Shown here in pieces: positions 30,441 through 43,020 of a stretch of 64,000 nt of DNA. A program made the translations under genes and the position numbers. Numbering within the stretch: the first letter of the stretch is position 1; every line of letters begins with the position of its first letter. The DNA is from Henricia sp. BOLD:AAB3569 (taxonomy: Eukaryota > Echinodermata > Asteroidea > Spinulosida > Echinasteridae), in NCBI GenBank assembly GCA_037783545.1, contig JBBELK010000052.1, positions 434,001-498,000 on the forward strand, read 5' to 3'. The notes under the pieces are model-generated. The model made no database searches and was not told where the DNA came from. It saw only the letters and a program-made list of their open reading frames with translations.

Positions 30441-31341
30441 TTGGGGTGCAGGTCAAGTCGACCGTTTGCCAACTCGACTCCTACCAACTCGACCGTCGTA
30501 CCAACTCGACCGTCGCGCGCTCGACCGAAGGAGTCAACTCGACCGTTGTACCAACTCGACTCCTACCAACTCGACCGTCGTACCAACTCGACTCCTACCA
30601 ACTCGACCGTTGTAACCGTTGTACACTGCAGAAGTCAACTCGTCCGTTGTGTCCCACTAAACTAGTACATCATGTAGTAGATAGCCGGCGTGAAAATAAG
30701 CATAGTGTACATTTCTGCATTTACTTGGAGTAAATTATCCAAATTAATGTTATGCAGGCCTTGAAATAACTCACAGCAACACGGCAAATTGCAATCGGTG
30801 CCCTATGCTTTTGCCGTATTGCCCTTAAAAAGTTTTTACACAAATTTTCCATTTCCTCATTCAGGTGCCCTTTATATACTTGGGGGAAAAATTGCTGTGC
30901 CTTTAAAAAAAGTGTTTTAATTTTAAATGTTTAATATCACCAATTGTGTGTTTGATTGTTAATTAAAATTGTTATTTGCAGTAACACTGAACAGGACCAT
31001 AGTGTAAAACAGCCTTTGAGCTGATAGTGTGTATCTTGTACAAAGATATAATGAATTTTGGGGCCTGGTCATGTACTATTTGGGCATGTAAAAATAATCT
31101 TTACATGTTGAAATGTTGCATTTCATTGCAGCATTCAGTCTGGTAACTTCCGTATCGAAATAGGCTTACTCCAGTAACAATCATGGAAGCCGAGTTGCTG
31201 CATGTTATTCCCTTCACTTAGCGGTCGAGTTGGCAAACGGTCGAGTTGGTCAACGGTCGAGTTGGTCAACGGTCGAGTTGACTCGACTGTGAAGTCGAGT
31301 TGGTCAACGGTCGAGTTGGTACGACGGTCGAGTTGGTACGA
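30441..31341. mobile_element. ~900-bp insert with inverted minisatellite arms
   Basis: The left arm (about 30452-30650) is a 15-17-bp tandem array of CCAACTCGACCGTCGTA / CCAACTCGACTCCTA. The right arm (about 31221-31341) is the same unit in inverse (GGTCGAGTTGGTCAAC). The centre is unique AT-rich DNA. Copy A is uninterrupted at this point (...GAGCAGCATAT / CGAGATTGTTG...), apart from an 11-base segment. So this is an insertion specific to the B unit. Confidence 0.8.
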
Positions 31342-31368
31342 CGAGATTGTTGTGGTGCTCTTGCGGGA

Positions 31369-31436
31369 TGCCCAGATAGCTCATTTGGTAGAGCAGTTGG
31401 CCATGGACCTGCATGGGTTCGAATCTCAGTAGGGGG
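31369..31436 (+). pseudogene. tRNA-like pseudogene (copy B unit)
   Basis: Counterpart of the tRNA-like sequence at 22299. GCCCAGATAGCTCATTTGGT is kept, but the anticodon arm is deleted or rearranged (GTTGGCCATGGACCTGCATG) and the acceptor 3' side has changed (TAGGGGGA). It can no longer fold into a full cloverleaf. Confidence 0.6.
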
Positions 31437-31617
31437 ACTGCAATTGTTTTCGTGTTTCTAAATTCATCTCCAATTGTCAATCCTATCATATATATACCTG
31501 CAATATAAAAGTCTTTAGCCAAAAGCCGAGTTCGGATAGGGTTATAACAGTATAATCATTGTAAATCAAATACCTCCCAAACAAAAAAATAACTGGTCAC
31601 CCCCAGATTAATTGAAT

Positions 31618-31950
31618 CGCAATCATGGGTGAAAACTTGGGGTTGCGGGTTCGAGTCCGGCTGCGGTACCTGTGCCCTTGGGCAAGGCACTCAACCACAC
31701 TTGCTCCATCCTTTGGAAGGGATGTAAAGCCGTTGGTCCAGTGTGTTAGGTAATTGGTAACGCACTCTAAGGATCCCAGAGCATTCTTTCGTAAAGAGCA
31801 AGGGGATTCCCCGGTGTCTCTGGCCATTTATAATTATAATTCTTCATGGGTTTCCTCACGCTTACGAGTGACAGTGCAATGAGCACTATTGAGGAATCCT
31901 TGGTATGAATACCAGAAAGAAAGAAATAATAAAGAAATAATAATAATTGA
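31618..31950 (+). mobile_element. tRNA-headed Deu-like SINE
   Basis: A B-box-like GCGGGTTCGAGTCCGGC head is joined to CCTGTGCCCTTGGGCAAGGC and the rest of the core, ending in an AATAATAA tail near 31925-31950. It interrupts the repeat unit that is continuous in the copy A unit (compare 23590-23625), so it is a B-specific insertion. Confidence 0.75.
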
Positions 31951-33005
31951 AACCAATTTGCTGAGCGACTTTGTCGGCACTCGCACTGGCAAAACCCATC
32001 CATGGACAAATTCCTGGATCCGCCCCTGATTGGTTATCGCCAGCGATAAGGGAAAAACCACGAACGGTGCGATTTATATTTATTTTCAAAACGGGAAACA
32101 TTGTCTGTCAGCGTTCATGCCGCGGTGCGCCATTTTCTAATTCTGGGGACCATGTGCAGCGACTGTTTTTCTGTATCATTTTGACTCTACGTCAAAATCA
32201 GCATGTTTCACTAACCGATTCGGGGTACACTTTAAAAATCTTAAAACCCCCCAAAAGTTCATGAAAATTTAAATCTGACCTTTTTTATTTCCGTCTCTGA
32301 GATAAACTGGTAACCCTGGACGTAATATAAAAACCACGCAGTGCATCGCTGGTAGTCCGCAAGCTGAGGGCGCACTTCGCACCAACCGTTCGGACCCAAG
32401 GACATGTCACAAACATGGGTTGCGTTCCTCTTTAATACGCGAACGTTTGCAAACGTTGGCGCCCACGTCCAATCTGCAAGATTGAACATTGGCGCCAACG
32501 TCCAATCTGCAGGATTCTGCTATAAAAAATAACTGGTCACCCCCAAATTTAAATAATTGAAACCAATTTGCTGAGCGACTTTGTCGGCACTCGCACTGGC
32601 AAAACTCATCCCTGGAAAAATTCCTGGATTCGCCCCTCATTGGTTATCGCCAGCGATAAGATAAAAACCACGAACGGTGCGATTTATATTTATTTTCAAA
32701 ACGGGAAACATTGTCTGTCAGCGTTCATGTTGGTGCGCCATTTTGAAATGACTCGCGAACAACCCAAAAGTTTGTTGGCCAACGTTGGTGGCGCCAACGA
32801 GAACTTGCGGAACGCTGCGAGATTTATCGATTCTAATTCTGGGGACCACGCATAGGAGCTAAAGCACGTGCAGCGACTGTTTTTCTGTATAATTTTGACT
32901 CTACGTCAAAATCAGCATGTTTCACTAACCGATTCGGGGTACACTTTAAAAATCTAACCGATTCGGGGTCACTAACCGATTCGGGGTACACTTTAAAAAT
33001 CTTAA
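31951..33005 (+). repeat. Repeat units U2 and U3 downstream of copy B
   Basis: U2 (to about 32356) and U3 (about 32357-33005) repeat the block found once after copy A (23430-24110). They share TTTGCTGAGCGACTTTGTCG, the TTATCGCCAGCGATAAG palindrome and TTCGGGGTACACTTTAAAAA. U2 lacks the ATTTTGAAATGACTCGCGAA segment. CCGATTCGGGGT is itself repeated three times near 32930-32985. This is a local tandem duplication. Confidence 0.7.
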
Positions 33006-33726
33006 ACCCCCTCTTCCCCCCAACAGTTTTATCTTCAGCGGGCCGTCTAGAAGACGAGCCCAACGCCTTGATCAAGGGTAGCCAAAATATAGCCACGTGC
33101 ATGGTTGCACGTCTTTTTGCACGAACTATACGTTTTTAAAACAAATGTCCATAGTCGGCCTTGGATAATGCTCTATATCATGTTTTTTTAAATTTAAATT
33201 TCACTTCCTAAAAAAACTGACGCAATCGATAATATGATGTCCAGGAATGTTTAACATACACACAGCCAAGTTTATCAAATGGGGGATTCACCAAAAACAA
33301 AAGAACTTCAAGGGTAGCAAATTGTAGCAGTCCAATTTGGTTTTAAAATATTTTTGAGGGTCTTGGCTTCTGGGAAAAATATGACTCGAGGCGGGAATCG
33401 GCCGGAATATTTATTTCCGGAGTTAATGAATAAAGCACACTACTTTTTTACACTATTTTTCTGTGTTTTTTTCGGATGAAATACAAACGTAAATTTGCCA
33501 TCGATTTAATTGTCTTTAAATATGGAATGTTCTCTAATTTCAAGCCAAATTTCATAACTTCATGTTTTGCACAGCGGTCGTAATGGCCGTTTAAAATATT
33601 ATAGAATAACGTGGTTGTTCCCGTGATTTGCCTGTTCTCGTCAAAAATGTCATGGAGATTACCTCTGTTATAAAATAGTAATAATAGACCCACACAAACT
33701 TAACAAACTTAAAAAAATCACCATTT

Positions 33727-33798
33727 GCCTATTTTGGCACAGTTGCATTCCCACCTGCGCAATGGGCCAGGTGGGAATGCAACTGTGCCAAAATAGGC
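33727..33798. repeat. Perfect-looking hairpin, 31-bp arms
   Basis: GCCTATTTTGGCACAGTTGC continuing to ACCTG (33727-33757) and its inverse (33768-33798) surround a 10-base loop. The size and shape suit a solo foldback element. Confidence 0.75.
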
Positions 33799-34040
33799 GT
33801 CTCAGAAACTAGTCCGGTAACGAACTTCAACCTACATGTTTCGCAATATATAGGTTGGTATCTCGAAAATCAGAAATGTTCACAGATTTACGCCTAACTT
33901 AGGGCTACACAATATAAACTTATGACCGTAGAAAACTTCCCCGGCCCCTGAAATGGTTTTGTCTGAAGTGCTATAGCCTGAGAGAAATTAGTAAAACAAT
34001 TAGTTTTCGTCTCATGAGACGAAAATTCAAATAGCCCCAA

Positions 34041-34180
34041 AACCATTTCGCCCCCAAACCACTTCGCCCGAGTGCCATTTCGCCCAAAATCACTTCGTCC
34101 AAACAATACATCGCCCAAATGCTACTTCGCCCCGTGGTTCAGGGCGAAATGGTTCAGGGCGAAATGGTTTTAGGGCGAAA
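34041..34180. repeat. CACTTCGCCC / GGGCGAAATGG array
   Basis: Six or more degenerate copies of CACTTCGCCCAAA-like units face three GGGCGAAATGGTT units in the other orientation, like two short inverted arms. A longer relative is at 54500-54912. Confidence 0.7.
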
Positions 34181-36738
34181 TAACTGCAAACCCTTTTTTG
34201 ACTGTTTTCTCAAAAGTTAGACGATGTACGGACCTGGTTTATTTTGCTCAGGTTGGTTTTAATCATGCATATTTTCAATCACACAGGGGGATAAGACCAT
34301 TTGTAACAGTTTACCAGTCATGTATAGTGATGTCCCCTAACTTGGCGCACTTCGACAACTCACTGGAAATCCGCTCACCTTATAGCAAAACCCCGTAGCA
34401 GAATTAGTTGAAACTTACACACCTTGTAGTATAATTCATAGGCTCCAAGAAAAAGTAATACTTTAATATTTTGACTCGTCAACAAGTACAAAATAACACA
34501 AACAATCAGGACAAAACGATGAACACTTTTTTCCCGAAATCGCCCGGACTGTCCCGTAACGTGGAGCGCGTCGCTGATTGGCTGAAACGGTTCGATGCTT
34601 TACTACGATGGCCGACAAAGACCACTTGCACGCACACACTGTGACACTGTAAACAACGCCAGTATGCCTGGTTTTATTCACGTGAAATGCCTATTACAGG
34701 CTTCCGTGTATGGTGTCATGGCAACCTGAAGCGGACGGCGATGCCTTCACATTCCGGTGAATTTCTAGTAACTGAATGATTCTTCCCCGTATTTTAGTTT
34801 TGGAATTTATGAAGGTACTTGAGAACTTTATTTCCATTTAATGCCAAGTGCAACAGATTGTTTATTGCGCCAAGAAAGAACGGAAAGTAAAGCCCGCCAC
34901 GTTAGGGGCCGCGCCACGTTGGGGGACATCAACAATATAGGGCCTACTATCTTTAAATACACATATATACAAAATAATACTAGGTAATTAGGCGTTTAAA
35001 GTCAATAAATACATTAACCTATACATAACCTTTATATTAATTACTTGGTAACCTGTACTGGCTCTCATACCCCTCGTGGGGTCGCAGAGGTAAATAAACC
35101 ATTCAACCATTCATCAGTTCGGACTTCCGCCCGAACCATAGCCCGAACTCTTTGGAATGGATCCGCCATCGCCACCAGTTGTAGTCTTTACTAAAGACGT
35201 TAACTGTCTGTGTTTGTCACACTTGCATGCCCAATAGAGGGCGCATTTCAACTGATTGTATTTGGGCTGTCGTACGTGTGGATTTGGACTCGGTTAACGT
35301 CTTTACGATCTTGGCATTTGGGGGCGGGACCAGACTATGCTAATATCAGACGAAACATGCATTATTCATTGGCGTGGTTGATGATTGACGGACGATTGTA
35401 AAATAATGTATGCATCAGCAAAGAGTTCACAACGGTCAACAGGTCAACTGTTCGGTGAACATATACCAGAGACTGCAGAGACGTAGACGTGAAGAAAATA
35501 TACTCCACGTCTCTGCATAGATTTATAGAACTTGCCGAACATGCGAGTCGTTTTACGGGGGATTACCTGGTCCAGCTTCCGCGTTGTGAACTGTGCCTCA
35601 GATCTAGAATGACTGAAGCTTATGCCAAATAGAATCTAGAGGGGAAGTGAGGTAAAAAACCCACGTCCCCCTCCCCCGCCCCCGCCCCAAATGTTCTCAC
35701 TCCCCCGAGTAACAAATAAATGAAAATTCTCCTAAAGAAGAGATGACATCCAAATCAAACAATCAAAGTCTTAATTTGTTGTTTTTCTTGCTCTCGATGA
35801 TATTGATTACCCAACTCACTGCTTTCATCTGCCCTTTAGTAAACTACCTTTCCTATCTGTTGTTTTTATTAATTGTTTGTGCAACAGATTGCATGCAAAC
35901 ATTTTTGACCTGGTTTAAAATTGCAGAATTATGGACAGGTTAAATTGATTTGCTCCTTCTGCACTCGGACCGCTTGTCAGATTTTCTAGATTATGGGATA
36001 CTGATACTGTGCCAGTTTGTCAAACTTGTGATGAGAGAAATTGGTTTTCGAACCTTATAACTCTATACTGGTTGATGATACTAATAATTATGCCTTCATT
36101 TGAATTCATTTGAATTCATTTAAAGTAAAATTAAGACAACTCTGGCTCTCCCCAGACAGTGACTGCAATTTAATGCAGACACAAATTTTATTTTTACTTT
36201 TTTGTGTGTAGAGATTTGATATGATGCAAATTAATTACATAACGTCTGTGCTAACATTTTCAGTTAGGCCTACTGTTCATGTAAAATTATTTGTCATGTT
36301 TATTGTTCTAGCTCTCAGATTTTTATTTTGGTTATAAGTAAATGGAATGTTTAATGTTATTTGCACTTATCCTGAATATCCATTCACAAAAGTACCAGCA
36401 TTTGGACTAAGTGCAAGTTTATAATGTCGAAGATAAAATTATTTTAAAATTTTGATTTTAAATTCTTTTAATTTTGCTAACAGTTTGGACCGATATAGCC
36501 ACTCGATAGTTATTAGTCTGCTTTTTTGGCAATCCTTCGAACTGGGGAGCCAAAAATTTTTTCTGGGTGTTTTGTGTAATTGTCATTGTCATCACATATT
36601 TTGCTGTTTTTGTAAATAATGGGAAATAGTGAAAATGCAATAGAATTAAATGTCCATGGTCCAGTAAAAACAACCTTTTGTGTGCACATGATTAATGTTT
36701 AGCCCCCAAAACCAAAAACATAATACCCATATAAAAAG

Positions 36739-37510
36739 TAGGGGAGAGTGGGGTTAGTTGGAACATTTTGTTGGAACAGAATTTATTAACCCTAACTCCC
36801 TATGGTTATTGTAAAATCATATTGATTTTGAAGGATTGAGGAGTGTTGGGGTTAAAGAAGAAAAAAAACAACTATACCACTTTAAGCATACATAATTATT
36901 TGGGCTACAAATGGAGCTTATAAAATGTTACGACTCGCTGGTTTCTCGGATACCGGGGGTAATCCACCTTGAACATGACCATGTCAGCTGTTCCGATTAG
37001 CCCCACCTATGGGGTAAGTTGAAACATGGTATGTTGTCATTAAAAAACTATAACTTCTGTAATCACCTTAATTAGCAAGGCAGACACTGTAAGCTGTAAA
37101 TTGGGGCGCTAATTAATTAACCCTTTGGGGGGTACAGGGGAGTCATTAACAACTGCTAACAACTGCTTAATGCAGTGAAACTTGTATATAGTTGCCACCT
37201 TCCGGACCGTAAAAAAAATGGCAACTATAAACAGGTGGCCTGTTTCATGTGGTCAATGAAACATGTTCCAACTAGCCCCCTCATTTTGTTCCAACTAAAC
37301 CCGCTGGCCTGTTTGACATTTGCAAGCTTACTACGAAAAACAGGGACAACAATTTGACATCTCGTTAACCTCATTTTGTACTCAAAAACTAGTCGAGTGA
37401 ATCTATGAACATCATTTGCATACAATGCAATATTTCTTAAAAATAACTAATGCCGTGGAAAATATCAATGTTTCAACATACCCACTATTCCAAGTAACAC
37501 CTCCCCTCTA
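36739..37510. mobile_element. Inverted-repeat element, TAGGGGAGAG ends
   Basis: Left TAGGGGAGAGTGGGGTTAGT and right (in reverse) TAGAGGGGAGGTGTTACTTG, with repeated GTTCCAACTAGCCCC-like words between, bound 772 bp. A solo pogo-like end (CAGTGAAACTTGTATATAGT, about 37172-37255) is nested inside. No ORF. Confidence 0.65.
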
Positions 37511-40500
37511 CTAATGGTGTATAGCTGTATTTCGATAATTTTGTTCATGTTATGAACAAGTTAAGTGCCCTCTGCCCAGTTTTTAAATAACTGCATGCAT
37601 CATATATGTACTTTGACAAAATGCCATGTGCAGTAAAACAGTGACACATAGTGATTCTGATTTTCATTAAAAAAATATTATTACATATCCTATACATGTC
37701 TTTTTTTTCATGGGTTTGGGGTTTTTTCAGTACTTGTGTGTGTTTATAAATACTGTTTGTATAACTAGGCCTGCATGTCGGCAATCCATAATTGCTGAAA
37801 TAAGCAAATGTAAACCAAACCATACAAGCAAGTGCCTACAAGTGCTGCAGTGCAAGTGCAACTGCTTATATTCTCTGTAAACATACTTCATATCACCACC
37901 CATATGGGAATTTAGTGCAGTGAATGTGCAAAGTTAAAAACAAAAAGCAAAAATCAAACAGACCAAACATCTTGAATATTGGATACTTCGATGTCTGACA
38001 TTAATTTCTCCATATCATGACATATCAACATCACTTTAGTACATGTATGTTGCAGATTAGATGTAAACGGTTGCATATACATGTATAGTTCTTTTTTTTA
38101 ATCTGATGATGTTGTCCAATAAAAAACAGTAATGTCAATCTCTAACAAGACCTAAGCTATCAACAGGATGGATAAAAATGTAACATTGTGTCATATAGGA
38201 AATGGGTACAGCAAAGGGTATGTTATTTCCTTTCTTGGCTCTCCATGGGGGAATCTCTTTTAATTAATTGTCTAGTACTGTACTGTTTTTAGAAAACATG
38301 CTTGCATTATTTCAGAAGCAATGATGAACTACAAACAAGGATAAGCAAATAATTCCAGACTGTTTTGTGATGCAAACAGGCTCTCAATTTAAGAGATGTC
38401 CAGCCAATTAAGGCACTATTTTCAAACATCATATTAACATTCCATTCGATCCGTGAATTTTTGTTAATATGCCCTACACGCTCTTTCCTTTATTGATCAA
38501 GTGGTAATGATAATACAGAAACAATGTGTTTACTGACCGGGTACATGTGTATTAAAAATGGGTATGTAAACAAAAATTATAGGATGTGCAACAACTAATT
38601 TATGCAAGAATGTGTGTTGAGATTTTGTTTTGCCCTGGTATTTGGGAATTTTTTTTAACAGCATTCCAAATTAGTTTGTTGTTGAGACTATAACTTACTG
38701 TCAAACGTGTGCATACAGTTTGTGATGATGTACATGTACCCTTTTTTACCGAGTGCAGGACAACTCGACCGTAAACAGGCGAGCAGGCCGAGAGGAAAAG
38801 GATCGGAGTTGGGCTGGGCATGGCCTGTGGCTTGATTTTATATAGAATGCACCTCAGTTGTCCCCACCCCACCCTATGTGGGGATTTGGTCACGATTTGC
38901 ATGCCCCATGATTTAGCCACCTAAATTTTGCCCAGGGTAGGGAAATTTGTCACTTGGAAATTGACAATGGGTGGACAATTGATAGACCTGTATAAGGGAC
39001 ATGATTAATATGGTTTTCCCTTCCAAACTTTGCTTCTTATATTATCGGAAACACCCGGGAGTTTATAGAAAAAATACAAAAATTTAAACTTCGGGGTAAC
39101 CTCTTAACATTTCCTCTTATTTTTCTGTTTTTATCACATTTTTATGTCTATTATCTAAATAATTCAATTCAAGACGAGTAACAAGCTAACGCCAGCCACT
39201 GAAATCCCCCGGTGAAATCCCGGCGGCCGTCGACCGGGAAGCCCGTACCGATAGCTGCCTGCGCCGGCAGGTAGCACGGTGTACCTGCAGTGGCCCAAGC
39301 GCAGCGCTCGCTTGTCCACACATTTTTCCGATGCAGAGGGTTTCCCTACACGGCAAAAATAACACTTGGGCCTGTTGACTCATTCAAACAGACATCCCGC
39401 AGGCATTTTACACACACATCAACCTGTGTTACGTTTGCCTAATGAATAATTCACGATATGGTCCAAACCTAATCACTGATTGGCTCCCTTGGATTTCCAA
39501 GGGAGAAATAAAGAAAAAGTTAAGAATTGCTGCCAAGATTGCCAAGACCTTCGTGAAGGTCCAGTATCGTTTGCACCACTGGTATCGATACCAGTGCAAC
39601 GAATACGTACTGCCGCTACGAATAACCAAATAATCGATTAAAATGTATGAAAAAACGCCCTCAATCGTTTCGCGCACTGTTCATCGCGCGCTGTGGGAAT
39701 TCTGTGTCGCAACAACAAAAACTAACACGAAGGTCTTGGAGCCAAGACTACACCAGTTGTCGCCACGCGTTAATTTTTTTAGTCGGGTGACCTCGTACGT
39801 GAGATACGCATACAGTTTTCTTCTACTTCTTGGTGTCGGACCTTAACTGCATGGCATCCGCTAGCACTCGGCCTACATATGTAGCTGGCGCCTATCGGCA
39901 AATTGCAAGACAAACGATCTGAAAAGTGGTAAACATGGTAAAGCCGAAAGGGGAGCCGCAAGTCCGACTGAAATTATCGGAGAAGTGATGCTTTTTTTAT
40001 GACAACGATTAATGTGATCTTTCGCCCGGAGGATTCATAGATGCAGGGATATTGAACCACCATGAATGGGAATTGGGATTTTGATGTCCTAAAAGTGAGT
40101 CAGTAGCCGTGACTCGCGCGATCCAGCAGGCGCAGGCAGGATCAACGTTCACTGGCACTGGGTCATGTGGCATGCATGTATAACGTATGTGGGCACGGGT
40201 AGCTGTCAACGCACCGCACGAGCGCACACACTTGGATCATGCTTGGATGAATTGGACTTGAAGATTGTTCGTACATGTACGTATTTTGTTGTGCCGTATG
40301 TGTACAAACTAGTAAAGATGTACAAGGAGGGAAATCCGTGCCATCATGATCATTCCAATTAGTGATGTCGTCGTCTAGGTTTTAATCTGATATGTTGTGT
40401 GAAGTTTTTTTCAGTCTAGACCAAGTAAGGACGGGCAAGATCATGCAGAGGCATGTGTAGTCTTTGTGACTAGCAATAGCCCAGGGCTTTATCATACATG

Positions 40501-40769
40501 TATGTGACTGTGAAGTGTGTGGACATGTGCTGTACATGTAGTACTATGGATGGCTTGCATAGGCATAGCATTGCTGTTTGTCTGACTCGCTAACAACAAT
40601 TGTCAAAAAACAGAAAAAGCGTTCTGGGAATGCTGGAGTGGTTGTGCGACTAAGTTTGATCATTTCATGTATTATTGGCATTGCAGTTGACGACAAAGTT
40701 TGTGTGGATGTGTGTCTCATCAACCGTCCGAGTATCAAAGTGGAGACTTATTCGGGTGGATAACCAGTC

Positions 40770-41552
40770 ATGTCCCTCAGCCGTACATTAAAACGTGTAG
40801 GCAGACGGGAATCCTTTGTTGTGCTATTGAGCCTTGTTTTGGGCTTTATGCTAGCAACATGGCTCCGTGTTCACCAGGACTTGAATCAAGAAACACTTGT
40901 CCTAACTAGGAAATGCAGTGCGGCTGTTAATTCACGGGCACTTCCTCCACCGGATACGCCGGCGTCCCCGTCATCACCAAAGAATTTTATTTATATTGGA
41001 GTCATGACGGCTCAGAAATATCTTGCCACACGGGCAGTTGCTGTGAATCGGACTTGGGCTCGCTCTATACCAGGCCAAGTCAACTTTTACTCCAGTGCTA
41101 CTTCCGACCTGGACCCTGAATTAAACCTACCCATTGTAAGACTGCAAGGTGTTGATGATTCTTATCCCCCGCAGAAGAAATCGTTCCTGATGTTGAAGCA
41201 CATGCACGATAATCTTATTGATAAATTTGAGTGGTTCATGAGGGCGGATGATGACGTGTATGTGAGGGGTGAACGATTAGAGAAATTCCTTCGCTCGGTC
41301 AACAGCAGTGAACGTCTGTTCATTGGACAGACAGGTCTTGGGAAGCAAGAAGAAGTCGGCTTGTTAAATTTGGATACTGGAGACAATTTCTGCATGGGTG
41401 GGCCAGGTATGATCTTCAGCAGAGAGACACTGCGCAAGGTGGTGCCACACATCAGTTACTGCTTAAAGAACTTGTGGAGCCTCCACGAAGACGTGGAAGT
41501 GGGACGATGCATCAAGAGATTTGCTGAAATTGATTGCACCTGGGCATATGAG
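40770..41552 (+). CDS. CHSY1: Chondroitin sulfate synthase copy C, exon 1
   Basis: Encodes residues 1-261, starting MSLSRTLKRV, with a signal-anchor at about 15-33 and DDD at 160-162. The stem is 19 residues longer than in copy A (TRKCSAAVNSRALPPPDTPA). Residues about 68-180 are nearly identical to A/B even at the DNA level, while residues 1-67 and 181-206 are diverged (ERLFIGQTGLGKQEEVGLLN here). The exon ends in CTWAYE at donor GAG|GTTTGT, phase 0; the frame stops soon after. It is a genuine paralogue; its second exon is probably the one at 63242. Confidence 0.93.
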
Positions 41553-41612
41553 GTTTGTATTAACTTGTAGGCCTAAAAATGTGGGGAAAAAATTACAAGT
41601 TTGACATCACCT

Positions 41613-42037
41613 AAAGGCCTGTCCGCATTGGAATTTTTTGGGAAAACTTACCAAGACGATGGGTACTTTTCCCATATTACATGTAAGTCCAATGCGGACA
41701 GCCCAGGACGTTTTCCTCTTAGGAACTTTTCCCGAGTCCAGCGGTTACTTTTCCTAGCCAACTGCTGCCAAGGAAAAGTTCCCAGGTAACTTTTCCCGAG
41801 ACGAAAAGTCCAATACGGACACAGCGAGTTGGTAAAAGCGCTCTAGAAGCGTGCGTACGTACGGGCCGTAAAGGTAAAACTGCGAGGGGACACTGCGCAC
41901 GCTGGACCCCTACGGTCTCAGTAACATTTTACTGTGTCAAAAAATCCAAATGCGGACAGCAGTAAAATTTAGCCATTTTGCATTTTAACATCGTCTCGGT
42001 AAAACCTCCCAAAAAACAAGGCCAATGCGGACATGGC
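41613..42037. mobile_element. MITE with AGGCCTGTCCGCATTGG ends
   Basis: The left end AGGCCTGTCCGCATTGG and the inverse right end CCAATGCGGACATGGCT bound about 425 bp. TTAA follows the right end and CTAA precedes the left. Further inverted words (CATCGTCTCGG / ACCAAGACGATG) lie inside. Confidence 0.7.
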
Positions 42038-43020
42038 TTAAGACTCGAAAGAAAGACTGTCGGAGAAAGATCCCTTCCTCCATTTTAAGAATCAGGTTTA
42101 TTACCATGCACGGACACCCATGATTTTCCATGTTATGACATATAAACCATGTAAAATTCTGTGGTATTTTGTTCATATACATTGAACAAAGATTTGGGTA
42201 AATTTATATATTGGAATCGATAGCTTATTCAATTCTAAGATTATAGATATACTTCCCACTGACACTTCCGTCGCAAATGTTGCATTTCTGAGATAAATAA
42301 ATGATAAAATTACTGCATAAAGTAATGCACAAAATGACGTGGCGAGCGGTCTGTGCGTAAGCGCGACAACAGAGGGCGCTGCGCGCGCGTGAATGGTTAT
42401 CTTGTGCACTAAGTAACTGAAGGCAATTTTTGAAGAAGTAAATGTGATTTTTCTACAGAAAAGCAATATTTGCGACAAAAGTGCAAGTGTGAAGTATATC
42501 TTAAAATTACTTAAATGTGTTGATTCCAGGAGGTAATTTCCTTAAAATCTTTGTTCAATGTATACGAAAAAAATACCAATATGTACATGTACCGTACATG
42601 TTGTTTGATGATGAAAACTCAAAATTAGGAGGGAACCGTGTCATGAATTTACTACCCGGTATGTACCGGTACTAAAAAGGAAAAACTTAGAATTTGTAAG
42701 TGTTGCCCATTAGGTTTAGCGCATGGGGCTCAGAGGGTGTCCGAGCATGGTAATCTTTCCGAAGACTTGAATACCGCACATTCATCAGAGTAACATTACC
42801 TACATGTGCTGTCTGTGGAAACTTTAATTATGCTTCTGTATTCAATTATGACATCATAAACTGTTATTTCCTTAGCTAAGTACATGTAGGGTAGGACACA
42901 TTGAAGGTCATTCTGTGGATGGCTGTACATTTAGGTACACCATGGAGGAGATCTGTTTCCTTCCTCCATGAGTACACATACTTGCCTGTTGAGTCTGTGA
43001 CTTGGCAAAACCGTACATGT

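Larger units (their letters stand above)
33006..40769 (+). other. Intergenic region between copies B and C
   Basis: No ORF here resembles a known protein or joins into exons. Recognisable content: a 31-bp-arm hairpin at 33727-33798, a CACTTCGCCC array at 34041-34180, and a large inverted-repeat element at 36739-37510. The promoter and 5'UTR of copy C presumably lie in the last kilobase. A block matching the A/B leader (TCAAAGTGGAGA) is at 40734-40745, just before the start codon. No TATA box is evident. Confidence 0.5.

Noticed and set aside
30452..30650. CRISPR-like spaced repeats
   Set aside because: The units are 15-17-bp minisatellite repeats without unique spacers, they have an inverse partner array, and the DNA is eukaryotic.
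35743..35943. Hydrophobic 66-residue ORF as a small membrane protein
   Set aside because: AT-rich sequence gives Leu/Phe/Ile-rich translations by chance. There is no homologue I recognise and no supporting splice sites or neighbours.
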